NCBI GenBank assembly: GCA_015904075.1
Contig: JABMDH010000032.1
Span: 1-12,577, forward strand
Reading direction: 5' to 3'
DNA from: Nitrospira sp.
GTDB taxonomy: Bacteria; Nitrospirota; Nitrospiria; Nitrospirales; Nitrospiraceae
Length of the DNA: 12,577 nt
Shown: positions 1 to 7,263 of the stretch, piece after piece
Layout: every line of letters starts with the position of its first letter
Position numbering within the stretch: the first letter of the stretch is position 1
Made by a program: the position numbers and the translations under genes
The notes under the pieces: generated by a model
The model's database searches: none
What the model was told of the DNA's origin: nothing
The model's input: the letters and a program-made list of their open reading frames with translations, nothing else

Positions 1-682
1 GTTCCAGTTGGAGACGAAGCATCATGATGACATTCACTCCGCGCAAACCCTTGTCCATATCGGAATAGACCTTCACTCCAAGCTTCTCAACCCCCCGCGG
101 CATCATAGTGGGCGGCCCCACGAGACGCACTTCGGCGCCCAACTTCGTCAGCGCATAGATATTCGAACGGGCTACGCGGCTGTGCGACACGTCCCCGACG
201 ATCGCTACCCGCAACCCTCCAAAACCCATTCCGCGTCCCCTGATGGTATAGAGATCGAGCAACGCCTGCGTGGGATGCTCATGCCATCCGTCACCCGCGT
301 TGATCACCGAGGACTTCACCCCGCGCGCCAGCGTTTCGGCGGCCCCGGCAGACGAATGACGCAGGACAATGATATCTGCCTGCATTGCCTCGATATTGCG
401 CGCGGTATCGAGGAGCGTTTCACCTTTGACCACGCTGCTCGAGGAGGGCGAAAAGTTGATGACATCTGCACTCAGCCGTTTCGCCGCCAGCTCGAACGAC
501 GTGCGGGTTCTCGTGCTCGGCTCGAAAAACAAATTAACGACGGTTTTGCCTCGCAGCGCCGGGACCTTTTTGATCTCACGGCCTGTCACTTCCTTGAAGG
601 AGTCCGCCGTCTCAAGAATGAGCGCGATCTCATCCACAGACAACGCCGCCAGACTCAGTAAATCTTTGCGTTTGAGACTCAT
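1..682 (-). CDS. pyrB: Aspartate carbamoyltransferase catalytic subunit, partial (3' end beyond window)
   Basis: Catalyses carbamoyl phosphate + L-aspartate to N-carbamoyl-aspartate, the committed step of cytosolic pyrimidine synthesis. Reading the minus strand from the ATG at 682 gives 227 uninterrupted codons starting [11 protein letters not shown]. Landmarks are the carbamoyl-phosphate loop [12 protein letters not shown] (residues 53-64), the [12 protein letters not shown] segment (82-93), H134 and the HPTQALLD motif (136-143), followed by the start of the second domain ([14 protein letters not shown], 156-169). The family is about 300-315 residues long, so roughly 80 C-terminal residues lie outside the window. 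The start is supported by GGAGGAGG just upstream. It begins 13 bp after the pyrR stop, so the two are one transcriptional unit under the pyr leader. Identification is secure. Whether it works with a PyrI or a dihydroorotase partner cannot be seen. Confidence 0.97.
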   Translation of the reverse strand, partial: MSLKRKDLLSLAALSVDEIALILETADSFKEVTGREIKKVPALRGKTVVNLFFEPSTRTRTSFELAAKRLSADVINFSPSSSSVVKGETLLDTARNIEAMQADIIVLRHSSAGAAETLARGVKSSVINAGDGWHEHPTQALLDLYTIRGRGMGFGGLRVAIVGDVSHSRVARSNIYALTKLGAEVRLVGPPTMMPRGVEKLGVKVYSDMDKGLRGVNVIMMLRLQLE

Positions 683-695
683 GGCCTCCTCCGCA

Positions 696-1392
<697 letters not shown>

Positions 1393-1399
<7 letters not shown>

Positions 1400-1412
1400 T
1401 CACAGGATGAGC
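1393..1412 (-). promoter_or_regulatory. PyrR-binding loop (anti-antiterminator hairpin)
   Basis: On the minus strand a 5-bp stem GCTCA/TGAGC encloses TCCTGTGAGG, which matches the published PyrR loop core UCCNGNGAGG, with the expected internal bulge. Bound PyrR-UMP would hold this hairpin, keep its 3' half from forming the antiterminator, and let the terminator downstream fold. The location between promoter and terminator, upstream of pyrR itself, supports this strongly. Confidence 0.85.
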
Positions 1413-1427
1413 GTTAAAGGTTTTCGC

Positions 1428-1456
1428 ATACTACGAAATCACCCTGCTGCTGTCAA
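1428..1456 (-). promoter_or_regulatory. Sigma-70 promoter of the pyr operon
   Basis: Read on the minus strand there is a perfect -35 TTGACA (1451-1456), a 17-nt spacer and a -10 TAGTAT (1428-1433). Transcription would start near 1421, about 10 nt before the PyrR-binding hairpin and about 165 nt before the pyrR GTG. This leaves exactly the leader needed for attenuation. Confidence 0.85.
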
Positions 1457-1474
1457 GCGTACGTGATCGCGCTC

Positions 1475-1546
1475 CTCGTGAAGCGTGAAGCGCAGGACGG
1501 AAAAAGGTGTGTCCAATCTCTGTATTTGCGAGATCCGCTTCACGAG
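1475..1546. repeat. Intergenic inverted repeat, GTGAAGCG type
   Basis: CTCGTGAAGCG (1475-1485) and CGCTTCACGAG (1536-1546) form a perfect 11-bp inverted repeat around a 50-bp centre. The left arm continues as a direct GTGAAGCG duplication, and the right arm is flanked by CGAGATACGAG. The same word family recurs at 7614-7709 and weakly at 1883-1890. This suggests a dispersed intergenic repeat family rather than a terminator, since no T run follows. Confidence 0.55.
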
Positions 1547-1569
1547 ATACGAGCGACGATCACACCCGC

Positions 1570-1785
1570 TCACTGCTTGATTGAGCGTTTGAGCGTTTTT
1601 TCGATAGTCGCCACTTTACTCTGCAAACGGCCCTTATGGCCCTTACGATAGTCCACCTTCACTGTGCAGGAAATGCGCTTGCAGTCCTTTCTCATCCGCT
1701 CATAACATTGCCGTACAACGCCGAACACGTCATCCCATTCCCCTTCCAATACCGTCCCCATCGGATTCAACCGATAGGGGACTGG
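1570..1785 (-). pseudogene. 5'-truncated duplicate of the UPF0045 / MTH1187-family gene
   Basis: This encodes about the last 68 residues of the intact 102-residue gene at 2264-2572, from VPYRLNPMGTVLEG to the stop. Nucleotide identity over the shared stretch is about 90% by hand count. Homology stops abruptly near 1785, removing about the first third of the protein including the usual ligand-binding N-terminal strand. An internal ATG still leaves a 66-codon ORF, but I see no good ribosome binding site for it. The break is immediately next to an IS3-family remnant, so an IS-associated duplication or rearrangement is likely. Confidence 0.85.
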
Positions 1786-1799
1786 CGAGATCGCACCGC

Positions 1800-2063
1800 C
1801 GTAAAGCAGTCCTCATGGCATCCAGATCAGCATGGATGGCACCGGCCGCTGGCGGGACAACGTGTTTATCGAACAGCTGTGGCGAAGCGTGAAGTACGAG
1901 GGGGTAATATTTGCAGGCCTATGACAGTATCAGCGTCGCCCATAAGGGCGTAGAGCGGTAAATGACGTCTACAACCAGACGAGGCCGTAACGAGCGCTTG
2001 ACGGCACGACGGCCCGAAGAGATGTGCTGCGACAACCTGACGCCACGGCTCACTGCCGCGTAG
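1800..2063 (+). pseudogene. Decayed IS3-family transposase (OrfB C-terminal end)
   Basis: The plus strand encodes the typical C-terminal end of an IS3-family DDE transposase, broken by frameshifts and stops. GIQISMDGTGRWRDNVFIEQ starts at 1817 and continues as LWRSVKYEG. A one-base insertion near 1905 shifts the frame to YLQAYDSISVAHKGVER (1908-1958). Further shifts lead into VYNQTRP (about 1967-1987), RALDGTT and PEEMCCDNLTPRLTAA, ending at TAG 2061-2063. The glutamate in FIEQLW is the expected third catalytic residue. The N-terminal domain, the two catalytic aspartates and OrfA are missing, so it cannot be functional. The 200 bp that follow, to 2263, hold no gene I can support and may be the non-coding IS end. 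Confidence 0.85.
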
Positions 2064-2263
2064 TCAGACCACCGCGAGGCGCCACTGAAGAAATGGAACA
2101 TTCTGCCCAACCAGCTGGGGCCACCGCTCCCCTTCTTATTTGGCTGCATCCGCCCCAGGCCTAATAGTTTCCCCACGAGAAATATTCTCCCTGAGACTTA
2201 CCTCTCATCCTGCCCGCTACATCGTGGATCACAAGGAGCTGTTTAATCTTTGCAGAGGTCCGC

Positions 2264-2572
2264 CTACTGCTTGACCCGGCGTTTGAGCGTTTTTTCGATA
2301 GCCGCCACTTTGCTCTGCAAACGGCCATCGTGCCCCTTACGATAGTCCACCTTGATCGTGCAGGAAATGCGCTTGCAATCCTTTCTCATCCGTTCATAAC
2401 ATTGCTTTACGACGCCGAACACGTCATCCCATTCCCCTTCCAATACCGTGCCCATCGGATTCAACCGATAGGGCACTCCGCTCTTATCGATAATGTCGAG
2501 GGAGCGGGCCACATACTTCCCGACACTCTCGCCCTTTCCCAGCGGCGACATACTGAATTCAAGCAATACCAT
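2264..2572 (-). CDS. UPF0045 / MTH1187-family (thiamine-binding-like) protein
   Basis: A 102-residue protein beginning MVLLEFSMSPLGKGESVGKY, the characteristic UPF0045/MTH1187 start, followed by YRLNPMGTVLEGEWDDVF (35-52) and a helical C-terminus. Family members are about 100 residues, form ferredoxin-like tetramers, and some bind thiamine or hydroxymethylpyrimidine. The ligand here is unknown. The ribosome binding site GGAGG, with further GGAGA repeats upstream, lies 4 nt before the ATG. It follows the siroheme-type gene by 51 bp on the same strand and is probably co-transcribed with it. A truncated duplicate lies about 500 bp downstream. Family assignment is confident, function is not. Confidence 0.9.
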   Translation of the reverse strand: MVLLEFSMSPLGKGESVGKYVARSLDIIDKSGVPYRLNPMGTVLEGEWDDVFGVVKQCYERMRKDCKRISCTIKVDYRKGHDGRLQSKVAAIEKTLKRRVKQ

Positions 2573-2596
2573 GACTCCTCCTGTCTCCTGTCTCTT

Positions 2597-2628
2597 TACC
2601 CCTCACGCCTCACCCCTTACGGCTCACG
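2597..2628 (-). repeat. Degenerate GTGAGGC/GTAAGGG tandem words
   Basis: On the minus strand the gap between the siroheme-type gene and the UPF0045 gene, including the stop of the former, is built of imperfect 7-mers of the form GTGAGGC and GTAAGGG. It is low-complexity spacer with no visible hairpin or T run. Confidence 0.45.
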
Positions 2629-3253
2629 TCTTCTTCCTCTCCAGCCAGACCTTGGGATACTGGATCTTGCCTAAGAGGCGAAAGCCATCCAAGGCTTCGC
2701 GCAGGAGCGCTCGGCGCTTCTCGGCATCCGGTTCATTGGCCTTGGCTTGTTCCCGCAATTCCCCCAGCCACTCGACAAAGGCGGCAAACTCAGGGTCCAA
2801 AATTCGCTCCAGATCTTCCTTCATGAAACCGGATAAGGCCGGCGCGACGCCGCTTGTGCTGATGGCCACTCGTGCGTGGCCCGACGCTGCCACCGCCGGC
2901 ATCGTGACGCTGGAGGCTTCCGGAAAATCCACCGACCAGACCAACACACCCTTCTCCTTTGCCTTGGCCAGCAGCGCCCTCGCAAAATCACGGTCACCGC
3001 GCAGCGTGTTCAAAACCAAAATGGCATGTTCTAGATCCGTATCCCGGAAATGCCGCCCGCGATGAATGACCTTCGCCGAAGCCGCCAGGGTACGCAACGT
3101 TTCGTTGAGCGTCGGACTGATCACCGTGACACGCGCGCCGGACTCGAGTAATCGTTGCGTTTTATCGGACGCCTCATCGTCCCCGCCGATCACCAACACC
3201 GTCCAACTTTTCACATCAAGAACTAACGGAAAACCTGGATTTGCAGCCATCAT
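2624..3253 (-). CDS. Precorrin-2 dehydrogenase / sirohydrochlorin ferrochelatase-type protein (CysG N-domain, Met8-like)
   Basis: A 209-residue NAD(P)-binding protein of the siroheme-synthase N-domain family, which oxidises precorrin-2 to sirohydrochlorin and may insert iron to give siroheme, or feed d1-heme or cobalamin branches. Residues 5-11 (GFPLVLD) and the Rossmann turn VLVIGGDDEASDK (about 16-28) open the domain. DFPEASSVTMPAV and ARVAISTSGVAPALSGF in the second half match the family's DD.pe..F..PA and iaISTgGksPaLa motifs, and include the conserved catalytic-type aspartate. The usual GGG reads GGD, a mild deviation. GGAG 6 nt upstream supports the first of two tandem ATGs (3253). No SUMT methyltransferase domain is fused. 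Whether it makes siroheme or only sirohydrochlorin is not decidable here. Confidence 0.88.
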   Translation of the reverse strand: MMAANPGFPLVLDVKSWTVLVIGGDDEASDKTQRLLESGARVTVISPTLNETLRTLAASAKVIHRGRHFRDTDLEHAILVLNTLRGDRDFARALLAKAKEKGVLVWSVDFPEASSVTMPAVAASGHARVAISTSGVAPALSGFMKEDLERILDPEFAAFVEWLGELREQAKANEPDAEKRRALLREALDGFRLLGKIQYPKVWLERKKT

Positions 3254-3283
3254 CAACGCTCCTAACAAGTAAGTATGGGACGC

Positions 3284-3313
3284 ATCATACAATAGGCTGT
3301 TTTAGACCGTAAA
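3284..3313 (-). promoter_or_regulatory. Probable promoter of the siroheme-type gene
   Basis: On the minus strand TTTACG (3308-3313), an 18-nt spacer and TATGAT (3284-3289) sit about 30 nt before the ATG at 3253. The -10 is good and the -35 matches 4 of 6 consensus bases. The rest of the gap to the HNH stop (3314-3531) shows no gene. A TATAAT on the plus strand at 3351 lacks a partner -35. Confidence 0.45.
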
Positions 3314-3531
3314 CCACGCAACCTCTTTTTCTCGGTTGGAACTGTCGCTATAATGCGGCGCCAGGGGCAAGAGCCGCAAGTTGCGCATGTCTGGTTTCAA
3401 GTTTCGAGTTGTCAGGAAGGCCGATCCGAACAGCCGAGACCAGAAACCTGAAATACTCTGTATGTTCTTTGGAACGATCGAGAAGCTGCACGGACTAACG
3501 GGGGAAGGGCAACCGGAGGTGAGGTGCGCTC

Positions 3532-4077
3532 TTACATCTCAGCCGGATCCGCGTCCAACTCCATATTCCAATAGAGATAATCACGCCAGCTTTCCGACGT
3601 ATTGCGGATACCGATGGTGATCGTGATCACAGGACTCCATCGCGGCTTGACCGGCCGCTTCTTCAACTTCATACCGGCTTCATCCGGTATACGGCCGCTC
3701 TTCCGGTTATTGCACCGCCAGCACGCGGTCACAATATTTTCCCATGTCTTCTTACCGCCTTTGGCGATAGGCACGACATGATCGAAGGTGAGTTCTTCCG
3801 TCCGGAACCGATGGTTGCAATACTGGCAGGTGTAGCCGTCGCGCGTGAAAATATTGATGCGGGAAAACTTGACGGCGCGGTGGCTGTCCTTCAGCCGCAC
3901 CAGCTTCAGCAGCCGCATCACCGCAGGGAGTTTGATCGAGAGGGAAATCCCGTGGATCTCACGGTCATAGACTTCGAGAACTTCGACTTTGCCTTGCCAG
4001 AGGAGGGCGATCGCTTTCTGCCAATGGACGACCCTCAGGGGTTCATAGGTCGAATTGAGCAGAAGAGTCATTTCCAT
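3532..4077 (-). CDS. HNH endonuclease family protein
   Basis: A 181-residue protein with a complete zinc-bound HNH fold in its second half: CQYC (84-87), the catalytic FDHVVPIAKGG segment with DH at 99-100, TWEN (111-114), then CWRCNNRKSGR (119-129). This supplies two CxxC zinc pairs and the His-Asn-His-type active site. The N-terminal 75 residues (LLNSTYEPLRVV...) are typical of a widespread stand-alone bacterial HNH group whose role is unknown, possibly DNA repair. GAGG lies 7 nt before the ATG at 4077. Nothing nearby makes it a restriction or homing enzyme. Its first 25 codons plus the upstream leader are duplicated at 7027-7222. It diverges from a Rieske fragment to its right. Confidence 0.92.
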   Translation of the reverse strand: MEMTLLLNSTYEPLRVVHWQKAIALLWQGKVEVLEVYDREIHGISLSIKLPAVMRLLKLVRLKDSHRAVKFSRINIFTRDGYTCQYCNHRFRTEELTFDHVVPIAKGGKKTWENIVTACWRCNNRKSGRIPDEAGMKLKKRPVKPRWSPVITITIGIRNTSESWRDYLYWNMELDADPAEM

Positions 4078-4197
4078 ACAACAACCTCATTCCCAATCAA
4101 GCCCCCTATGCGAGAGCGGAGATCGTTCGATGGGCCGGGACATGCTCCTGTATGTCTATGCCATATGCCTACAGTGAAATCAAGCAATCGCCCCTCT
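4002..4197. repeat. 196-bp dispersed repeat, copy A (HNH 5' end and leader)
   Basis: Aligns without gaps to 7027-7222 at a constant offset of 3025, with 8 mismatches by hand count (about 96% identity). It holds the first 25 HNH codons, the HNH ribosome binding site and most of the HNH-Rieske divergent spacer. Identity collapses at both ends: into different HNH versus ADH sequence on the left, and into unrelated spacer on the right. Confidence 0.93.
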
Positions 4198-4241
4198 CCC
4201 GCAGCGCTCGCCGTCGCGCGGCAGAAGCCGATTGGCCCATC

Positions 4242-4352
4242 ATGAACGACTTCATCACCGTTGCGCAAGTTCAGGACATCCCACCGGGAACCGGACGCAC
4301 TGTAGAAGTCCAGGGAGTGTGGATCGCGCTTTTCAATGTGGAGGGAACATTC
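4242..4352 (+). pseudogene. Rieske [2Fe-2S] protein, 5' fragment only
   Basis: The first 37 codons, from MNDFITVAQVQDIPPGTGRT to EGTF, match the N-terminus of the intact Rieske gene at 7264, with 28 of 32 residues identical from TVAQ onward. They also sit at the same position relative to the repeated HNH leader. After TTC (4350-4352) the sequence switches to GGCT coding sequence in another frame. Both iron-binding C-x-H and C-x-x-H boxes are therefore lost. The open frame continues out of frame through the GGCT gene to 4502. No convincing ribosome binding site precedes the ATG. Non-functional as an iron-sulfur protein. Confidence 0.88.
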
Positions 4353-4776
4353 CGATCATCTGAACCCCGTCCAGCTGAAGCGACGCGCCCCGGAGCATCG
4401 ATTCCTCTACCTCGCCACACTGGCGGACCACACAATCATGTTCTGCCGCTGGTCATCTCAATGGCGCTGCGGCCTCGCGAGCATCGTACCGTCGCCGGGT
4501 GAGAAAGTCTGGGGAGGTGTGTTCGAGGTGACCGATGAGGATCTGACGCTCATGGATGAGTTCGAGCAAGATGTCCCTCAGGGGGCCTACCGGCACCTGC
4601 AAATCACAGTGCTCAACGAAGCCGGATCGAAGGAACTCGTCACCACCTACGCTGCGAATCCGATCGGCAAATTCAAAGCCAAAGACCACTATCTCGACTG
4701 GGTCATAAAAGGGCTCACACAGTGGAAACTTCCCCAAGAAGCCGTTCAACAATGGGAATCGTATAGGCCACGATAA
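4336..4776 (+). CDS. Gamma-glutamylcyclotransferase-like (AIG2/GGCT) protein with replaced N-terminus
   Basis: From DHLNPVQLKRRAPE onward (residue 7) this is a GGCT-fold protein. It has ASIVPSPGEKVWGGVFEVTD (48-67), the LMDEFEQD segment with E77 at the family's catalytic glutamate (pattern LDxxEG), YRH (85-87), and a C-terminal helix YLDWVIKGLTQWKLP. Family enzymes release 5-oxoproline from gamma-glutamyl compounds; the substrate here is unknown. The native N-terminus is preserved in the fragment at 8396 (MKFFLYA). Here it has been cut away, and the only in-frame start is ATG 4336 inside the Rieske fragment, giving MWREHS instead. The lost piece includes the first strand and part of the substrate loop (YGSN in the family), and no ribosome binding site precedes 4336. 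It may therefore be poorly expressed or inactive. The C-terminal part looks intact. Confidence 0.75.
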   Translation: MWREHSDHLNPVQLKRRAPEHRFLYLATLADHTIMFCRWSSQWRCGLASIVPSPGEKVWGGVFEVTDEDLTLMDEFEQDVPQGAYRHLQITVLNEAGSKELVTTYAANPIGKFKAKDHYLDWVIKGLTQWKLPQEAVQQWESYRPR

Positions 4777-4887
4777 ATCTACTGCGCGGCGGGTATCTGG
4801 CGCATAGCACGAAACAGAGACAACGAGTTTGTCACATACCATGAACTATGAGGTTCTTCGCTCTGTGCATGCTCCAGGCTAATATGC

Positions 4888-4893
4888 TATAAG
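4888..4893 (+). promoter_or_regulatory. Possible extended -10 promoter for the ferredoxin gene
   Basis: TATAAG preceded by TGC (extended -10 form) lies about 50 bp before the ferredoxin ATG. Only a weak -35 (TGTGCA at 4864-4869) is visible. It lies in the 165-bp gap after the GGCT gene, where nothing else is recognisable. Confidence 0.3.
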
Positions 4894-4941
4894 TGCCCGT
4901 TCGGATCTCATGAGTCGTTCGCTCTATCAATTGAGGAGACT

Positions 4942-5268
4942 ATGCCGAAACCTAAATATCACATTCTCGTCTGCACCAACTCACGTCCCCCGGGCCATCC
5001 AAAACCGTCCTGTGGAAGTGCCGGAGCCGGCCAGCTGCTCATGGCCTTCAACATGGGATTGATGCAACGCGCTGTGCCACCGGGCCAAGTCCTGGTGAGC
5101 GCTACCGGCTGCCTCGGCCCTTGCGAACAGGGTCCGACCGTCGTCGTGTATCCTGACAATACATGGTACTCGAAAGTCACTGAGGCGGATGTCGCTACGA
5201 TCCTCGACGAACACATCGCCAAGGGAACCCCGGTCGCGAAACTCAACCCAGACGCAGCATGGAGATAG
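4942..5268 (+). CDS. Thioredoxin-like [2Fe-2S] ferredoxin
   Basis: A 108-residue protein with the four-cysteine pattern of thioredoxin-fold [2Fe-2S] ferredoxins (Azotobacter FdI/Shethna-like, also NuoE-like): C11, C24, C57 and C61, the last two in ATGCLGPCEQGP. It begins MPKPKYHILVCTNSRPPGHP. The C-terminal part VVVYPDNTWYSKVTEADVATI matches the family's P.g.wY..v...dv..I ending. It would act as a soluble cytosolic electron carrier; its partner is unknown. GAGGAG just upstream supports the ATG at 4942. It is followed 78 bp later by moaB on the same strand, perhaps in one transcript, though no functional link is established. Confidence 0.92.
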   Translation: MPKPKYHILVCTNSRPPGHPKPSCGSAGAGQLLMAFNMGLMQRAVPPGQVLVSATGCLGPCEQGPTVVVYPDNTWYSKVTEADVATILDEHIAKGTPVAKLNPDAAWR

Positions 5269-5346
5269 GTTAGGCTCAGTCGAGGCTAATCGAAGATCCC
5301 TCTTCGTGACGCTCAGCCTCTGCTTTGCGCTCGACCGCTTTGCAAC

Positions 5347-5859
5347 ATGACGAACTCACCAGCCCATGAACACAAGCAGGATGCGCCACGATCACTCCGC
5401 TGCATGGTCATCACGTGCAGCGATACGCGAACGCCGGAAACCGATACCAGTGGGCAGCTCATCCACTCGCTGCTTGCAGGCAATGGTCACACGGTTGTCG
5501 CTTTCCATATCATTAAAGATGACCCCGGACAGATCACGCACCGCATTGCACTGGGCACGTTTACGCATGCCGCCCATATCGTGATCGTCAACGGTGGAAC
5601 CGGCATTTCCCGGCGAGACTCGACGTTCGAAGCAGTGAACAAGATGTTGGAGAAGCGGCTTGACGGATTTGGCGAAATCTTTCGATTCCTCAGCTATCAA
5701 GAGATCGGGTCACCCGCAATTATGAGCCGGGCTGTTGCCGGTATCATCGAAGGCCGCGTCGTGTTCTCAATCCCCGGCTCTGAGAACGCCGTCCGCCTGG
5801 CGATGGAAAAACTCATCCTGCCGGAACTAGGCCACCTGGTCAAAGAACTCACCAAGTAA
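5347..5859 (+). CDS. moaB: Molybdenum cofactor biosynthesis protein MoaB/MogA family
   Basis: A 170-residue MoaB/MogA-fold protein that would adenylylate molybdopterin during molybdenum cofactor synthesis in the cytosol. It shows VITCSDTRTPETDTSG (21-36), the molybdopterin-binding VNGGTGISRRDSTFEAV (81-97, with GGTG 83-86 and D91), RFLSYQEIG (113-121) and the IPGSENAV loop (142-149). This arrangement favours MoaB over MogA. The ATG at 5347 has no clear ribosome binding site (CGCTTTGCAAC precedes it), so translation may be weak or the start uncertain, although the next in-frame methionine is inside the domain. The 218-bp gap to the converging ADH gene shows only small imperfect hairpins. Confidence 0.93.
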   Translation: MTNSPAHEHKQDAPRSLRCMVITCSDTRTPETDTSGQLIHSLLAGNGHTVVAFHIIKDDPGQITHRIALGTFTHAAHIVIVNGGTGISRRDSTFEAVNKMLEKRLDGFGEIFRFLSYQEIGSPAIMSRAVAGIIEGRVVFSIPGSENAVRLAMEKLILPELGHLVKELTK

Positions 5860-6077
5860 TCACAACTGCAAGTGGTTCGTGGGTACGAGATGAGAGGATC
5901 TCCATACACTGCCGTTCACACCTAACTCCTTTCCACTCACCGTACCTACTCCTGTACTATTGTCGGTTTGGATAGGATGCCGAGAACCACCGCCGGCCAC
6001 GCCCACTCACTCTCCGTGAGGGAACTACAGAAGGGGCGAGAGAGCTCACAATGAATGTGTAAAAAACGCGGGCAGGC

Positions 6078-7049
6078 TCAGCAGACCAGTACGATCTTGC
6101 CGAAAAATCTTCGGTTCAACATGAGTTCCTGAGCGGCGCGCGCCTCCTGAAGCGGATAGGTACGATCGATCACGGGCATCAATCGCTTCTGGCCGACTAA
6201 CTCTGCGGCTTTGACCAGTTCTGCGCGAGTGCCCATGTAGGAACCTTTAATCGTCAACTGGCGTGAGTAGATATAGCGGAGGTCCAGCTTGACCTCCGAT
6301 CCGGTCGTAGCACCACAAGTGATCAATCGGCCACCCTTGCTCAAAGAGGCCAGGCAGGTCTCCCAGACTTCCGGGCCGATGTGCTCGATGACCACGTCGA
6401 CACCCTTCCCTTCGGTCAACAGCTTCACGCGATCCGCTACCGTTTCTTTGCCGTGATTGATGACCGCGTCGGCGCCAAGGACCACGGCCTTGGGAATTTT
6501 CTCGTCGGAACCGACCGTCGTGATGACCCGCGCCCCGGCCAGCTTCGCCAATTGGACGGCCATACTCCCCACCCCGCTACCCGCCCCCATAATCAGCACC
6601 GTCTCTCCATGCTGCAAACCGGCCAGTGCAAAGAGCATGTGCGAGGCAGTTACGGAAACGAGAGGAAAGGCCGCGGCCTGCTCAAACGTCAGGTTCTCCG
6701 GCATCGGCAGGACATTGCGAAACGGCACCTTCACATACTCGGCATAGCCGCCATGAGTCTTCGCCCCGATGATTCCGAATGTGCTGCAGAAATTATCCCG
6801 GCCGGCCAGACAGTTCTCACACTTCCAGCAACTGAGTCCCGGCGAGACAGACACCCGCGCCCCAACAGTCACTCCCTCAACCTGTGCTCCAACCCGCTCT
6901 ACAACCCCTGCGATATCCGATCCGGACACATGAGGCAACGGAATCGGATAGGCAGGATTACCCTGCCTGATCCAAATGTCGAGATGGTTCAACGCGCAGG
7001 CCTTGACTCGAACAAGGACCTCTCCCGGAGGGCGATCGCTTTCTGCCAA
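6078..7049 (-). CDS. Zinc-binding alcohol dehydrogenase / quinone oxidoreductase (MDR family), 5'-truncated and fused to HNH leader
   Basis: A medium-chain dehydrogenase/reductase. Structural-zinc cysteines are C74, C77, C80 and C88 (CWKCENCLAGRDNFC), and the nucleotide-binding turn GAGSGVGSMAVQLAKLAG is at 155-172. The catalytic-zinc region contains CALNHLD (18-24), but GSD replaces the usual GHE (43-45), so the catalytic zinc site may be atypical. Substrate is unknown. From PPGEVLVRVKACALN onward it is ordinary MDR sequence. Before that, the family's usual 20-25 residue N-terminal strand is missing, and the first six codons (TTG start, AESDR) are HNH-gene DNA read in another frame. The TTG has no strong ribosome binding site. 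It may be translated by reinitiation from the overlapping HNH fragment, or may be dead. The rest of the ORF is undamaged. Confidence 0.85.
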   Translation of the reverse strand: MAESDRPPGEVLVRVKACALNHLDIWIRQGNPAYPIPLPHVSGSDIAGVVERVGAQVEGVTVGARVSVSPGLSCWKCENCLAGRDNFCSTFGIIGAKTHGGYAEYVKVPFRNVLPMPENLTFEQAAAFPLVSVTASHMLFALAGLQHGETVLIMGAGSGVGSMAVQLAKLAGARVITTVGSDEKIPKAVVLGADAVINHGKETVADRVKLLTEGKGVDVVIEHIGPEVWETCLASLSKGGRLITCGATTGSEVKLDLRYIYSRQLTIKGSYMGTRAELVKAAELVGQKRLMPVIDRTYPLQEARAAQELMLNRRFFGKIVLVC

Positions 7050-7102
7050 TGGACGACCCGCAGCGGTTCATACGTCGAATTGAGCAGAAGAGTCATTTCC
7101 AT
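6989..7102 (-). pseudogene. HNH endonuclease 5' fragment (copy B) running into the ADH gene
   Basis: Starting at the ATG at 7102, the first 25 codons (MEMTLLLNSTYEPLRVVHWQ, then KAIAL) equal those of the intact HNH gene. The frame then enters ADH sequence out of phase and stops at TGA 6989-6991 after 37 residues. The HNH zinc-finger core is absent. The HNH ribosome binding site region is retained, so ribosomes could begin here and pass the TTG of the ADH frame at 7049. Confidence 0.88.
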
Positions 7103-7222
7103 GCAACAACCTCATTCCCAATCAAGCCCCCTATGCGAGAGCGGAGATCGTTCGATGGGCCGGAACATGTTCCAGTATATCTATGCCATATGCCTACAGT
7201 GAAATCAAGCAATCGCCCCTCT
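7027..7222. repeat. 196-bp dispersed repeat, copy B
   Basis: Partner of 4002-4197 (8 mismatches, no gaps). Its left edge is the ADH fusion point. Its right edge falls in the Rieske 5' spacer, 41 bp before the intact Rieske ATG. Confidence 0.93.
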
Positions 7223-7263
7223 GCCACAGAACCCACAACCATAGAACAGGAACGGATTTCCCC

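Noticed and set aside
8..661. 217-codon plus-strand ORF
   Set aside because: Antisense to pyrB, whose catalytic motifs are unambiguous on the minus strand.
1919..2176. 85-codon minus-strand ORF
   Set aside because: Antisense to the IS3 transposase remnant and its tail. The plus strand explains the sequence.
3351..3356. TATAAT on the plus strand as a promoter
   Set aside because: No -35 partner at suitable distance, and no plus-strand gene follows before the HNH gene end.
6381..7202. 273-codon plus-strand ORF
   Set aside because: Shadow of the ADH gene and the repeat. Its composition is not protein-like and the opposite strand has clear MDR motifs.
4002..7222. The duplications as simple assembly errors
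   Set aside because: The copies differ by scattered substitutions and have different flanks, which collapsed or chimeric reads of one locus would not produce. A mis-join between related strains is still possible and needs read support.
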